Below are positions 31,163 through 40,334 of a stretch of DNA of 64,000 nucleotides, piece by piece. The position numbers and the translations under genes are program-made. This DNA comes from Rhizobium etli 8C-3 (lineage in GTDB: Bacteria > Pseudomonadota > Alphaproteobacteria > Rhizobiales > Rhizobiaceae). Below the pieces are notes generated by a model, which saw nothing but the letters and a program-made list of their open reading frames with translations, was not told the DNA's origin and did no database searches. Where the stretch lies: the NCBI RefSeq assembly GCF_001908375.1, contig NZ_CP017244.1, positions 1,550,001 to 1,614,000 on the forward strand. The letters run 5' to 3'. How positions within the stretch are numbered: position 1 is the first letter of the stretch; the number at the start of each line of letters is the position of its first letter.

Positions 31163-32077
31163 ATGGAGATCCATGTGGCCGCAATTGCGTCGAAGGAAGC
31201 CTTTCTGCCCTTTCGCGAGTACCAGACCTGGTATCGCATAACCGGCTCGCTCGACAGCGGCAGGTTGCCACTCGTTGTCGCCCATGGCGGTCCTGGCTGC
31301 ACCCATGACTATGTGGATTCCTTCAGCGGAATTACCGAAATAGACGGCCGCCCGGTCATTCACTACGACCAGCTCGGTAACGGCAATTCCACCCGTCTGC
31401 GGGAAAAAGGTCCGGATTTCTGGACGCCGGCGCTCTTTCTGGAAGAACTGGATGCGCTCCTGAAGCAGGTCGGCATTCACGAACGGTATGCCTTCCTCGG
31501 CCAGTCTTGGGGCGGCATGCTCGGCGCCGAACATGCCGTGCGCCGACCGAGGGGTCTGAAGGCGCTCGTCATCGCCAATTCCCCAGCCAACATGCATACC
31601 TGGGTCGCGGAAGCCAACCGCCTTCGCGAACAGCTGCCGCAGGAGGTGCAAGATACGCTCTTGCGACACGAGCAGGCCGGAACGATTACCGACCCCGAAT
31701 ATGTCGCCGCCTCGCGCGTCTTCTATGATCGCCATGTCTGCCGCATCGTACCCTGGCCGCCGGAAGTCGCCCGCACCTTCGCCATCATGGACGAAGACAA
31801 CACTGTCTACCGCAACATGAACGGCCCGACGGAGTTTCATGTCATCGGCACGATGAAGGATTGGGCGATCGAAGATAGGCTGCCGCTCATCGAGGCGCCG
31901 ACGCTGCTGATCTCGGGCAAGTTTGATGAGGCAACCCCGCTGGTCGTCAAGCCCTATGTCGAGCGCATCGAGAGATGCGAATGGGTGCTCTTCGAGCAGT
32001 CGAGCCACATGCCGCATGTGGAAGAGAAGGCACTCTGCCTGGAGACGGTTTCGGCATTCTTGCGACGACACGATTGA
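31163..32077 (+). CDS. Second proline-iminopeptidase-like alpha/beta hydrolase
   Basis: The 304-residue S33-type hydrolase has [11 protein letters not shown], the nucleophile in GQSWGG and the histidine in SSHMPHVEE. It is clearly a paralogue of the hydrolase at 29256-30146, sharing colinear motifs such as HVCR, EFH-IG and the SHMP histidine region. It lies 105 bases downstream of the LuxR gene on the same strand. The ATG at 31163 is used; a GTG at 31175 with GGAG at good spacing is an alternative start. The role is inferred from the LuxR/pip context. Confidence 0.83.
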   Translation: MEIHVAAIASKEAFLPFREYQTWYRITGSLDSGRLPLVVAHGGPGCTHDYVDSFSGITEIDGRPVIHYDQLGNGNSTRLREKGPDFWTPALFLEELDALLKQVGIHERYAFLGQSWGGMLGAEHAVRRPRGLKALVIANSPANMHTWVAEANRLREQLPQEVQDTLLRHEQAGTITDPEYVAASRVFYDRHVCRIVPWPPEVARTFAIMDEDNTVYRNMNGPTEFHVIGTMKDWAIEDRLPLIEAPTLLISGKFDEATPLVVKPYVERIERCEWVLFEQSSHMPHVEEKALCLETVSAFLRRHD

Positions 32078-32514
32078 CAAGTGCAGTCAAGCGGGCTGAC
32101 GCAGACCCAGCGCCGAGGTGCTGGAAAACACTGGCCGTGGCATTTTTGGGCAGCCTTGATCGCTTCACAACGGCCGACTGCGGGTACAAGCGCTGGCCCA
32201 GGACCGCGATCTCTCGAATTGGCCAGAGGCTCCGTCCCGAGGGTTCACACCGTCTGGATAGGCCGCATCAGCGGTTTTCAGCTTGATTTTCGCATCAGGA
32301 CGTTTCACCGCGCCTGCCAAGGAGGTGCGACAGGTTACTTCACAGATCCTTGGTCAACTGCCTGAAGTGGAAAAGGACTGTTGCTTTCGCCCACCACCCT
32401 GGTCGTGGTCGCTCACTCTTCGACGATTTGCGGGGAAGTGTCTTCAAGATGCAGTCATGGCGCAAATCCAGTCGCGTATTCGCTGGCCAGCCATCGCGCC
32501 AAGAGCAGCGGGCG
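32078..32514. other. Intergenic stretch without recognised content
   Basis: These 437 bases hold only short overlapping frames with no family motif. No terminator with a T-run and no repeat was found. Confidence 0.4.
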
Positions 32515-33477
32515 CTAGTACCTGAAGCGGTCAAAGGCGGTGAGCCGCTTGATCGGTGGATCTGCGTCATCGAAGCGATAGACATGCGTGCGCAGATAGC
32601 GGAGTTCGTCATCGAGTGCGTCTTCGGCAACCTCGATCCACCAGGACCTCGGACGCCCGTCACTGCCATCCGACCAGCGATAGCCGCGTGCTTTCAGTTG
32701 ATCCTTCATGTCATAGGGGCTGTTTTCGGCAAAGATGCGGGCGCGTGATCGCTGGCTTGCCTCGTAGAGCTCGGCAAAAGGCGTTGGTCCCGATACTCCT
32801 CCGCCCTCTGCGAGGACCTCGAGGAGAGCAAAGCAGTCATCGACCGCCCGGTGGCCCTCATGAAAATAACCTGCCTGGCCGATCAGATAACCGAGCTTTG
32901 TTCCTTCAAAGCCGCGCGAGGCCCAGTCAATTTCAGAAACCGAACAAGCCCAGGCTTTTCCAGCAAAGATTGTTGAAAAGGTCTCGCAGAACGGCCGGTC
33001 GAAGCCGGCATTGTGGGCAATTACGAGGTCAGCGGGCTCGACGACAGCACGAAGCTCATATGGATCAATCATCTGATCGGCCACCATGTCGTCGGTGATG
33101 CCGGTGAGACGCGTGATCTCCTTCGGGATTGGAATGCTGGGCTGCTGAAGAGCGCTATAGACACCGATGACATCACCGATATTTCCCGCTTCATCGAACG
33201 TGAACGCAACTGCGCCAATCTCGATAATCTCGTTCTTGCGATGATTGAGGCCGGTTGTTTCAGTGTCGATGATTACGCCTTTCAACGGAAATTCGGGGCG
33301 CGCAGCCGTGATCACCAAACGTGGCTCGAGTTTCCTCAGGATACGGTAGCGGCCAGTCTCGTGGAGTTGCCGCACCATATCATCTTCGCTCAACGCAGCC
33401 GGAGAATGGTTTGGCGAGCCTTTGCCCTTTGCAGGCGCTGCCCCGTTAGCATCAAACAGATCGAACTGCTGGGTCAT
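32515..33477 (-). CDS. 3'-5' exonuclease, DnaQ/epsilon-like (DEDDh)
   Basis: The 320 residues contain an intact DEDDh exonuclease domain (about 65-225): D71 and E73 in IIDTETTG, D160 in AHNAGFD, and H209 to D214 in GHRAVDDCF. The acidic and histidine metal/catalytic set is complete. Residues 1-60 are poorly conserved; the C-terminal region (about 240-320) contains ARGYRWSDG and may form a separate small domain. It is too long and divergent for the canonical replicative epsilon subunit, so a repair or RNA/DNA trimming function is more likely. It is monocistronic. Confidence 0.85.
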   Translation of the reverse strand: MTQQFDLFDANGAAPAKGKGSPNHSPAALSEDDMVRQLHETGRYRILRKLEPRLVITAARPEFPLKGVIIDTETTGLNHRKNEIIEIGAVAFTFDEAGNIGDVIGVYSALQQPSIPIPKEITRLTGITDDMVADQMIDPYELRAVVEPADLVIAHNAGFDRPFCETFSTIFAGKAWACSVSEIDWASRGFEGTKLGYLIGQAGYFHEGHRAVDDCFALLEVLAEGGGVSGPTPFAELYEASQRSRARIFAENSPYDMKDQLKARGYRWSDGSDGRPRSWWIEVAEDALDDELRYLRTHVYRFDDADPPIKRLTAFDRFRY

Positions 33478-33918
33478 TCGCTATCTCGGCCTCATTCCCT
33501 CTGCGGACTGCCTCGTCTGCCAAATTCGCTATAGGACATTCGCCCCAACAAATCAGGAAGAAAGTTGCCCCAGTCGGCATCCCTGCCTCTCGGCCAAAGT
33601 TAATGAAGCAGGCATGCCATACCGGCTCTTCTTAATATCGACAAGGGTCGTCGCCAAGCAGCCGGTGCGATGCCACCGGACCCCTTTCCGGACATGGCCG
33701 AGCGGCAGAAAGATGTCATCCACCTCCTTCGTCAGAAGCTTCGGCGCTCGTTGGCGCGTCACCGGATCGAGCGCAGCCTTCCACGCCTTATGAACATCTT
33801 ACCCCGCTTGAAAGCGCGGGATTCGCGGGCCGCAACCGTCAAGCTGTGCTGCGCGTGCATGATCGACGACGGCTGATTTGGATCCCCTGCCGGGCAAGCT
33901 AGCGCTTCGAGAGGCTTC
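33478..33918. other. Intergenic stretch without recognised content
   Basis: Short frames run on both strands, but none has a family motif or a good ribosome site. A fragment of an older gene is possible but cannot be supported. Confidence 0.35.
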
Positions 33919-33963
33919 TTGATCGTGCTAGGATCAGATCTTTCTGCTAAGGGTGCGTTGGTG

Positions 33964-34425
33964 ATGATGATGAAGGGTAACTGCGCCGGCGGCGGCCATC
34001 GAACGATCCCGAGGCTCTGGGGTGTCATATTCCTGCTCGTTGCAAAGACGGCATTCGCCGACACCTTCGCGGATACGAATGTCGTGTCTGTCATCGAAGG
34101 TGGACACTGGCAAGAAGACGGCGCCGGTGAAGGAAGTTACCGTATCATCGTTGTGAACCAGGGCTTTGAGCACGTATCGTCGCGCGTCGTGGTGGAATGG
34201 AAATCAGTGCCTACTGAAACAGGTGAGGCCAAGATCGTCCACTCGGTGGAACTGGTTAAGGGTGGCTTTTACAGCATAGGCACGCCAGAACTGACTTTGT
34301 CGCCGGACGGGGCTCGTGTCGAGTTGAGGGGCACCTCTACCTACGGGCCCGCCGTGCCAGTCGTTTGTCGTTTCGATCTCTCTCCTGGCGGCAAGGTTAC
34401 CCTGATCAAAGGGTGTGAGGAATAA
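33964..34425 (+). CDS. Small secreted protein of unknown function
   Basis: The protein has about 153 residues. A positively charged N-terminus and the hydrophobic LWGVIFLLVAKTAFA form a signal peptide, probably cleaved after the AFA near residue 32. The mature part is beta-rich (GSYRIIVVNQGFEHVSSRVVVEW, shown here in two overlapping halves only in part) with two cysteines (VVCRFD and KGCEE) near the C-terminus that could form a disulphide. Three ATG codons in a row (33964, 33967, 33970) blur the start. I do not recognise the family. Confidence 0.55.
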   Translation: MMMKGNCAGGGHRTIPRLWGVIFLLVAKTAFADTFADTNVVSVIEGGHWQEDGAGEGSYRIIVVNQGFEHVSSRVVVEWKSVPTETGEAKIVHSVELVKGGFYSIGTPELTLSPDGARVELRGTSTYGPAVPVVCRFDLSPGGKVTLIKGCEE

Positions 34426-34590
34426 CGATCGGTGCGGGCTTGAGCGGCGGAAACTGCGTGAATGGCCGCCAGGCCATGTCAATTGCCCGGCTGTCGCCGC
34501 AGCTCAGGGCCAACTGCTGCATCTTGCTGTTGTCGGTTTTGCAACTGCTTGAACAGCTGCCTCCAACCTTCATGGGCCGGAAATCGAGAG

Positions 34591-35007
34591 TCAGTCGTCG
34601 CCTTCCAGGGACGCCAGCGACTTTACCAGACCCACGATCTTTTGCCGTATTCGAGCGTCTTTTACCGCAAGGAATGCGCGGTTTAGTGCAAGCCCCTCGG
34701 CGGTGGATATAAATCCCGTCAGATCGTCCATGCCCTTTACTAAAGCTGATTCACTCTCATCGGCTCCCGACATTCCTTCGAAAAAGAATGAAACAGGGAC
34801 GTTCAAACAGTCGGCAATGCCTTGAAGCCTACTCGCGCCCACCCGGTTGCTGCCCTTCTCGTATTTCTGTACCTGCTGAAACGTGACGCTGACCCGTTCG
34901 GCAAGCGCCGACTGGCTCATGCCAAGCACCCGTCGTTGCATGCGGATTCGCCTGCCGACCTCGATGTCGACTGCACTTGGTTCCTTTGCATTACCGGCTT
35001 TATTCAT
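34591..35007 (-). CDS. XRE-family transcriptional regulator
   Basis: The 138-residue protein has a Cro/CI-type helix-turn-helix (about 20-75: MSQSALAERVSVTFQQVQKYE) and a C-terminal helical tail with the VSFFFEG segment. This is a common rhizobial form of about 140 residues. The frame is open to 35079, but the ATG at 35007 has GGAGAG at good spacing. It stands alone; its targets are unknown. Confidence 0.85.
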   Translation of the reverse strand: MNKAGNAKEPSAVDIEVGRRIRMQRRVLGMSQSALAERVSVTFQQVQKYEKGSNRVGASRLQGIADCLNVPVSFFFEGMSGADESESALVKGMDDLTGFISTAEGLALNRAFLAVKDARIRQKIVGLVKSLASLEGDD

Positions 35008-35315
35008 GATCTCTCCAATGCGCCTTAGGGAACTAAAATGAGATTGTGCCAGTGTGGAAAACGTTGTCGATTGATCCAATCTAGCTAGTTCTTCAAGACG
35101 TGTCCCTTTTCAATCGCCGATCCGTTCCCTTCAGTGAAGACAGGCGTGCATCTCAATCCCGGTCCAGTAACCCACCCTGTACTGCGCTCAGGATAGCTGC
35201 GACCGGCGCATATGCGCTCAAAGCACACTGTCGGGCACCGATGAGGACATTCCCGGGCCAACGCCCGATAGGCACTCGTGTGACCTATGGTGGAGGTGGC
35301 CGGTATGTCCGCCAA

Positions 35316-35423
35316 ATGTACTACCCTTGGGTAATAGCCTTTCTCATCAAAGACGCTAACATGAATTCATCAAATTCGTACTGTCGGCTGACCACGGATG
35401 TACTGGCAGCCGTTGTCGATTGA
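35316..35423 (+). CDS. Possible 35-residue ORF ahead of a terminator
   Basis: A frame from ATG 35316 (MYYPWVIAFLIKDA start) ends 5 bases before a 9-bp hairpin. The hairpin suggests that something is transcribed rightward here. The coding reading itself is weak: there is no clear ribosome site and no recognised family. It could equally be a non-coding transcript. Confidence 0.25.
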   Translation: MYYPWVIAFLIKDANMNSSNSYCRLTTDVLAAVVD

Positions 35424-35428
35424 TCAAG

Positions 35429-35462
35429 AAGGGCCGGTGCGCGTGTCGTCCGGCCCTTTGCT
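35429..35462 (+). terminator. Terminator-like hairpin
   Basis: AAGGGCCGG (35429-35437) pairs with CCGGCCCTT (35450-35458), followed by TGCTTTAG. It implies a rightward transcript between 35080 and 35428, where no sound gene is seen. Confidence 0.55.
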
Positions 35463-35664
35463 TTAGAATTGCGGCTGCCAAGCTTGCCACGTTCCTCTTC
35501 ATGTTGATGGCTTCAGATGCTGCGTGAAACAGCGTCAGGCCCAGTCAGATGGCTGAAAACAGCGTGAGTCAGACCAAAGTCCGACCGTTTCTCAGACTTC
35601 GTGCCGATACCACCTCCAGGCAGCTACAGTAGATTTGTCCGCAAAAGGGTTGTGAGTTTTCGCT

Positions 35665-35754
35665 ATGGCAAAGGTCTTCGTGGTTGCGATGTCACTCGTG
35701 ATGGTTGTTTTCTGGGGTTCCGTCGGCGTTCTGATGTACTCCCTGCTGACCTGA
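35665..35754 (+). CDS. Possible 29-residue membrane peptide
   Basis: ATG at 35665 opens a 29-codon frame that is almost entirely hydrophobic (VFVVAMSLVMVVFWG in the core), compatible with a single membrane helix. No clear Shine-Dalgarno is seen. Another small hydrophobic ORF follows at 35894. Confidence 0.3.
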   Translation: MAKVFVVAMSLVMVVFWGSVGVLMYSLLT

Positions 35755-35893
35755 GAAGTGCGGAAAACTCGTCCTCGCCGGGTCCAGATTCGATTGCTCG
35801 AGGAATAGTTGACGCCCGATGGGTAGCCGAACCCTCAGCTGTGCCCTATAGTTTCCTTAGAGCAATGGAGGTTGCCTGAGGAGGGTCTAGATC

Positions 35894-35986
35894 ATGAGCG
35901 ATACTGCTGTTGGTTTTATGGTGGCAGCTGAACTGTCAGCCCTATTCTGGGCCGCAGCGCTCATGGTGGCATTATCGATCTCTTGA
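35894..35986 (+). CDS. Small membrane protein, 30 residues
   Basis: The frame starts MSDTAVGFMVAAEL and continues as one hydrophobic helix to a TGA at 35986. GAGGAGG lies 9 bases before the ATG, the best ribosome site in this part of the window. Function and family are unknown to me. Confidence 0.45.
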   Translation: MSDTAVGFMVAAELSALFWAAALMVALSIS

Positions 35987-36155
35987 CGACGCACGACTCC
36001 TCATCTGCGAGCTTGGCTGCCGCCATCTTCGATGAGCAGCATCTGCTATAGGTTTCGACCTTCCGGCTGGCGGGGCGGATTTTGAGCCTTCAGAGAGGCG
36101 GCGGGCAATTTCGATCGACTTGCGCTTCGCCCGACAATCGCGGTAAAGCTGCAAG

Positions 36156-36308
36156 ATGGACGACAATGTCATCAAGTTTCGCAAGCCCAGCCCACCCCGT
36201 CAGCGAGATCCCCGTCTTCGCAAGATTCTCGTTGTCGTCGGCGCGCTTGTTCTGTTTGCAGCCGTCTGGCTCTATTTCGCATTCGTGGGTGCCCCGATGG
36301 CTTCTTGA
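36156..36308 (+). CDS. Small single-pass membrane protein, 50 residues
   Basis: The basic cytoplasmic start MDDNVIKFRKPSPPRQR is followed by one membrane helix (about 24-45, ILVVVGALVLFAAVWLYF) and a short exit. The NVIKFRKP-plus-helix layout resembles a small protein family that I recall from many rhizobia. The ribosome site is weak. Function unknown. Confidence 0.55.
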   Translation: MDDNVIKFRKPSPPRQRDPRLRKILVVVGALVLFAAVWLYFAFVGAPMAS

Positions 36309-36544
36309 GGCCGCCGGCACTTCAAAAGGTCGATGGCCGCGCGCATCACAGGGGGCTGGCAGGGCCGCCGACATGAGGCGATGAGAGTCGGGTGTCACCA
36401 GAGGGCCAATCTCCAGAATCGTTCGGCGCAACGGGCAGCTACATCGACGGTGCGCGAGACAGTTTACCAGAAAAGTCACCGCCTAGAAGAGGCTCTGAAA
36501 AACCTCAGTATTCGATTTCTGATCTGATCGCTCGAGGGGTGAAC

Positions 36545-37446
36545 TCACGGATTTTGAGCACCACTTCGATTAAGCGTGATTGCATAAATGCTCGTTGTCG
36601 CAGCGATGAAGAGCTGATGTTTCGCACGACCACCGAAGCAAAGGTTCGACACAGTCTCCGGGACGAGGATCTTGCCCATCAGATGACCGTCCGGGGCGAG
36701 ACAATGTACCCCATCGGCTGCCGAAGACCACAGGTTACCGTCATCATCCATTCGAAAGCCATCCGCGCATCCGGGATTGATGGCGCAAAATACCTCTCCG
36801 CCGGCAAGCCGACCGTCGGGCGCAACATCAAAGACCCGGATACAGAGCTGAACATCCGCCCGGTATCAGCAACATAAAGGCGAGATTCGTCTGGACTAAA
36901 GGCCAGGCCATTCGGGCAGGCAAAATCCGCCAGCACTGCTTCGATTTTTCCGGAGGGCTCCACCCGGTAGACATGGCACGGCAGTTCCTGCTCGGCACGA
37001 AAGCCCTCGTATTCGGTCATGATCCCGTAGTGCGGATCGGAAAACCAGATCGAATTGTCCGATTTTACGACCACATCGTTAGGAGAGTTTAGCCGCCTGC
37101 CCCTGTAGCTATCGGCAATTACAGTGACGGAACCGTCGAGTTCGGTCCGTGTCACTCGCCGCGTTCCATGCTCGCATGTCACCAGTCTGCCCTGCTTGTC
37201 CCGCGTATTGCCATTGGCAAAGTTCGACGGATCTCTGAATGCCGAAACCCCAGCCCCCGCGGACCAGCGAAGGATGCGGTTGTTGGGAATGTCCGAGAAC
37301 AAAAGGCATCCCGCGTCGCCGAACCAGACCGGGCCCTCGACTCAGTCAAAGCCGGTGGCGATCTGCTTGACCGGCGCATTGCCGAGCACATAGGTGCTAA
37401 ACAGCGGATCAAGCACTTCAAAAAACGACATTGCGCTCTTCTCCAT
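36545..37446 (-). pseudogene. SMP-30/gluconolactonase-family gene broken by a nonsense codon and a frameshift
   Basis: The intact gene would encode about 300 residues of a six-bladed sugar lactonase. Reading from ATG 37446, the family N-terminus is followed by TGFD, then a TGA (37344-37342) where relatives have Trp (GFDWVEGPVWFGD type), then VEGPVWFGDAG. The frame continues through LNSPNDVVVKSD and FACPNGLAFSPDESRLYVADTG. A shift near 36858-36864 is then needed to continue as VFDVAPDGRLAGGE, MDDDGNLWSSAADG and the C-terminus ending at 36545. It follows idnD on the same strand, so it probably belonged to that sugar-acid operon. Confidence 0.8.
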
Positions 37447-37496
37447 ATCCACGAGACCCTCCTATAAGGACAGCCGGAGGCGAGTAGGGCCTGGTA

Positions 37497-38528
37497 TCAG
37501 TTAAAGGCAATCTGGGCCTTCATCGCCTGGCTTCTATCAGTTGCCAGTTCGAAGGCGGCCACAGCGTCCGATAGGGGAAGTGTGTGGGTGATCAGCGGCT
37601 TCACGTCGATCAGCCCCTTTTGCATCAACCCGACACCGGCCGCAAATTCTTCGTGAAAGCGGAAGGAACCACGCAGGTCAAGTTCCTTGGCCGTGATCGC
37701 CATCATCGGGAGGTTCATGTCCCCGCCAAGGCCAAGCTGAATAATCACGGCGCGCGGTCGAAGGGCGGTGATGCCGGCAACCAAGGCAGGTGCGGCACCG
37801 GAGCACTCGTAAAGCACGTCGAACGAGCCCTTCTGGGCTGCGTAAGGGGTCAGCGCATCGGGCTGGTCTCCCATATTGATGGTCCTGTCCGCGCCGACCT
37901 TGCGTGCCAGAGAGAGGGTGAAATCGGACAGATCCGTTGCCACGATTTCGGCGGCGCCGGCACGGCGTGCTGCAAGGATCGACAGAAGGCCGATCGGCCC
38001 GCAGCCGGTCACCAGAACCCGCTTACCCAATATTTCTCCCGCCCGGCGCGTGGCGTGAAGGGTAACGGCCAGCGGTTCTGCGATCGCCGCTTCGGCTGGG
38101 GTAAGACCGTCTGCCGGCACGCATTGAACGGCATCGGCGACGAGAGCCTCTCGGAAAGCGCCCTGGACATGCGGGAAAGGCATGGCACTGCCATAAAACC
38201 GCATATTGAGGCACTGATTGTGAAGTCCTTCCTGGCAATAAAGGCACGATCGGCACGGCCGGGACGGAGAAACGGCGACGAGCTGGCCCGATCTCAATCC
38301 CTCTACGCCTGAGCCGAGTGCTTCCACATAGGCCGACACCTCGTGACCAAGGATCATCGGCTCCCGCAGCCGAACCGAGCCGAAGCCGCCGTGATTGTAA
38401 TAGTGCAGATCGCTGCCGCAGATGCCTCCTGTCGCAAGGCGCAGGCGCACTTCTCCGGGTCCTGGCGCTTCGATTGGACGTTCCTCGATACGCAGGTCTT
38501 TCGGACCATGAATGACGATGGCTTTCAT
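37497..38528 (-). CDS. idnD: L-idonate 5-dehydrogenase-like zinc alcohol dehydrogenase
   Basis: This 343-residue medium-chain dehydrogenase would oxidise L-idonate to 5-keto-D-gluconate with NAD(P)+. The catalytic-zinc ligands are C37 (GGICGSD) and H62-E63 (GHE). The structural-zinc cysteines are C92, C95, C98 and C106. The nucleotide-binding motif GCGPIG lies near residue 176. It lies 11 bases after the 2-hydroxyacid dehydrogenase gene and before the broken lactonase. With gluconate 5-dehydrogenase and gluconokinase across the operator, the set matches the E. coli idn pathway. Sorbitol or other polyol dehydrogenase activity is the alternative. Confidence 0.85.
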   Translation of the reverse strand: MKAIVIHGPKDLRIEERPIEAPGPGEVRLRLATGGICGSDLHYYNHGGFGSVRLREPMILGHEVSAYVEALGSGVEGLRSGQLVAVSPSRPCRSCLYCQEGLHNQCLNMRFYGSAMPFPHVQGAFREALVADAVQCVPADGLTPAEAAIAEPLAVTLHATRRAGEILGKRVLVTGCGPIGLLSILAARRAGAAEIVATDLSDFTLSLARKVGADRTINMGDQPDALTPYAAQKGSFDVLYECSGAAPALVAGITALRPRAVIIQLGLGGDMNLPMMAITAKELDLRGSFRFHEEFAAGVGLMQKGLIDVKPLITHTLPLSDAVAAFELATDRSQAMKAQIAFN

Positions 38529-38539
38529 CGGTGCGCTCC

Positions 38540-39487
38540 CTAAAGAACCGGGGTCAGCAGAGGCTGACCGGAAAAATGCGCCATGAGATTGTCACGAACA
38601 AGCTGTCCCATGGCCTTGCGTGTTTCGATGGTTCCAGAGGCGTGATGCGGCTGCAGGAGCACATTGTCGAGGGCGAGGAACCGTGGATTGAGCTTCGGCT
38701 CGCCTTCGAACACGTCAAGGGCAGCGGAGCCCAGCGCTCCGCTTTCGAGTGCATCGAGCAAGGCTTCCTCGTCAATATTGGAGGCGCGGGAGATGTTGAC
38801 CAGCATCCCCTCCCCGCCGAGAGCCGCAATGACCTCGCGGCCGACGATGTGGCGGGTGGCGGCGGAAGCGGCCAACGTGACGAACAGAAAATCCGAACGC
38901 GCCGCGAGCGCTACCGGATCGGCGACAAATTCCCAATCGGCGGCGAAATCTTTTGGCGCGACATCGCAATAGGCGATCTGCATATCGAAGCCCTGGAGGC
39001 GTTTGGCCACTTCATACCCGATCCGGCCGAGGCCGAGCACGCCGGCGCGGCGGCCCCACACGCGGCGCTTCAGCGGGTAGAGCCCCTTTTGCGCCCAGCT
39101 TCCGTCCTTTACCCAGCTTTCCGCATCAATCATGCCGCGCGACAGGCAAAGCATCATCGCCACGCCAAGATCGGCTACGTCGTTCGTCAGCACATCCGGT
39201 GTGTTGGTGACGCGGATACCACGCTCCCGGCAAGCCGCCAGATCGACGGCATCAAAACCCACCCCATAGACAGAGATCACCTCGAGTAAAGGGCAGGCCT
39301 CGATCATGGCGCGGCTGGCGCCGAGTTCGCCTCGCGTGGCGATCGCCCGAACATTGGGACCGACAGCAGCAAGAAACTCCTGCTTGTCGGGGGCCTCGAA
39401 GTAACGATGAACCGAAAATGCAGCTTTAAGAGGCGCCTCATCCCATTCCGGATAGGGCCCGACTTGAAGGATCTGGGGTTTGCTCAT
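38540..39487 (-). CDS. D-2-hydroxyacid dehydrogenase (glyoxylate/hydroxypyruvate/2-ketogluconate reductase type)
   Basis: The protein has 315 residues from the ATG at 39487, which has a CGGAG-type site upstream; the frame is open to 39511. The catalytic domain frames a Rossmann domain with GVLGLGRIGYEVAKRL. The active-site Arg (NISRASNID), Glu (VFEGEP) and His (PHHASG) segments are in place. In the sugar-acid context, reduction of 2-ketogluconate or hydroxypyruvate is likely. It is the first gene of the minus-strand arm controlled from the palindrome at 39515. Confidence 0.85.
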   Translation of the reverse strand: MSKPQILQVGPYPEWDEAPLKAAFSVHRYFEAPDKQEFLAAVGPNVRAIATRGELGASRAMIEACPLLEVISVYGVGFDAVDLAACRERGIRVTNTPDVLTNDVADLGVAMMLCLSRGMIDAESWVKDGSWAQKGLYPLKRRVWGRRAGVLGLGRIGYEVAKRLQGFDMQIAYCDVAPKDFAADWEFVADPVALAARSDFLFVTLAASAATRHIVGREVIAALGGEGMLVNISRASNIDEEALLDALESGALGSAALDVFEGEPKLNPRFLALDNVLLQPHHASGTIETRKAMGQLVRDNLMAHFSGQPLLTPVL

Positions 39488-39504
39488 TTCGGTGTCTCCG
39501 TCAC

Positions 39505-39530
39505 TTGACAATTAATGTTATCGATAACAT
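39505..39530. promoter_or_regulatory. LacI-type operator and -35 box between divergent sugar-acid genes
   Basis: ATGTTATCGATAACAT (39515-39530) is a perfect 16-base palindrome, close to the E. coli GntR/IdnR operator ATGTTACCGGTAACAT. A TTGACA at 39505-39510 lies just left of it, so the site falls between a -35 and a probable -10 for the plus-strand arm. Confidence 0.75.
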
Positions 39531-39575
39531 AAAGATGGGCATTGCGAATGTCGAGACAAAAAATGGGGGTGACCA

Positions 39576-40334
39576 ATGGGGCAGGACTTGTTTGACTTGA
39601 CGGGCCGGCGAGCCCTCGTCACGGGATCGTCGCAGGGGATCGGCCTTGCCCTTGCACGCGGTCTTGCCAATGCCGGTGCCGAAATCGTGCTCAACGGTCG
39701 CGACGCTGCAAAACTTGCGGAAGCTGCGAGAGGTCTCGGTGGCAGCACGCATCAACTGGCATTCGACGCGACCGATCATGAGGCCGTTCGCGAAGCGGTG
39801 GACGGCTTCGAAGCAACGATCGGTGCGATCGACATTCTCGTCAACAATGCGGGAATGCAGCATCGCACGCCGCTCGAGGACTTTCCGGCGGAGGCGTTCG
39901 AGCAGCTTATGCGGACCAATATCTCCACTGTTTTCAACGTTGGCCAAGCGGTCGCACGGCACATGATCAAACGCGGAGCTGGCAAGATCATCAATATCGC
40001 CAGCGTACAGACTGCATTGGCACGTCCCGGCATTGCACCCTACACCGCGACCAAGGGTGCTGTTGGCAATCTGACCAAGGGAATGGCCACCGACTGGGCC
40101 AAATATGGACTGCAATGCAATGCCATTGCGCCTGGCTATTTCGATACGCCCTTGAACGCCGCATTGGTTGCCGATTCCAACTTTTCCGCCTGGCTGGAAA
40201 AGCGCACGCCGGCCGGCCGCTGGGGCAAAGTGGATGAACTGGTCGGCGCCTGCGTGTTCCTAGCCTCCGACGCATCCTCATTTGTGAACGGACATGTGCT
40301 TTATGTTGACGGTGGCATCACGGCCTCTCTTTAA
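39576..40334 (+). CDS. idnO: Gluconate 5-dehydrogenase (IdnO-type SDR)
   Basis: The 252-residue short-chain dehydrogenase reduces 5-keto-D-gluconate to D-gluconate. Classical SDR motifs are intact: TGSSQGIG (16-23), NNAG (90-93), catalytic S143, Y156 and K160 (YTATK). It is the first gene of the plus-strand arm, downstream of the palindromic operator. It overlaps the gluconokinase start region, which fits a 5-ketogluconate -> gluconate -> 6-phosphogluconate sequence. Confidence 0.88.
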   Translation: MGQDLFDLTGRRALVTGSSQGIGLALARGLANAGAEIVLNGRDAAKLAEAARGLGGSTHQLAFDATDHEAVREAVDGFEATIGAIDILVNNAGMQHRTPLEDFPAEAFEQLMRTNISTVFNVGQAVARHMIKRGAGKIINIASVQTALARPGIAPYTATKGAVGNLTKGMATDWAKYGLQCNAIAPGYFDTPLNAALVADSNFSAWLEKRTPAGRWGKVDELVGACVFLASDASSFVNGHVLYVDGGITASL

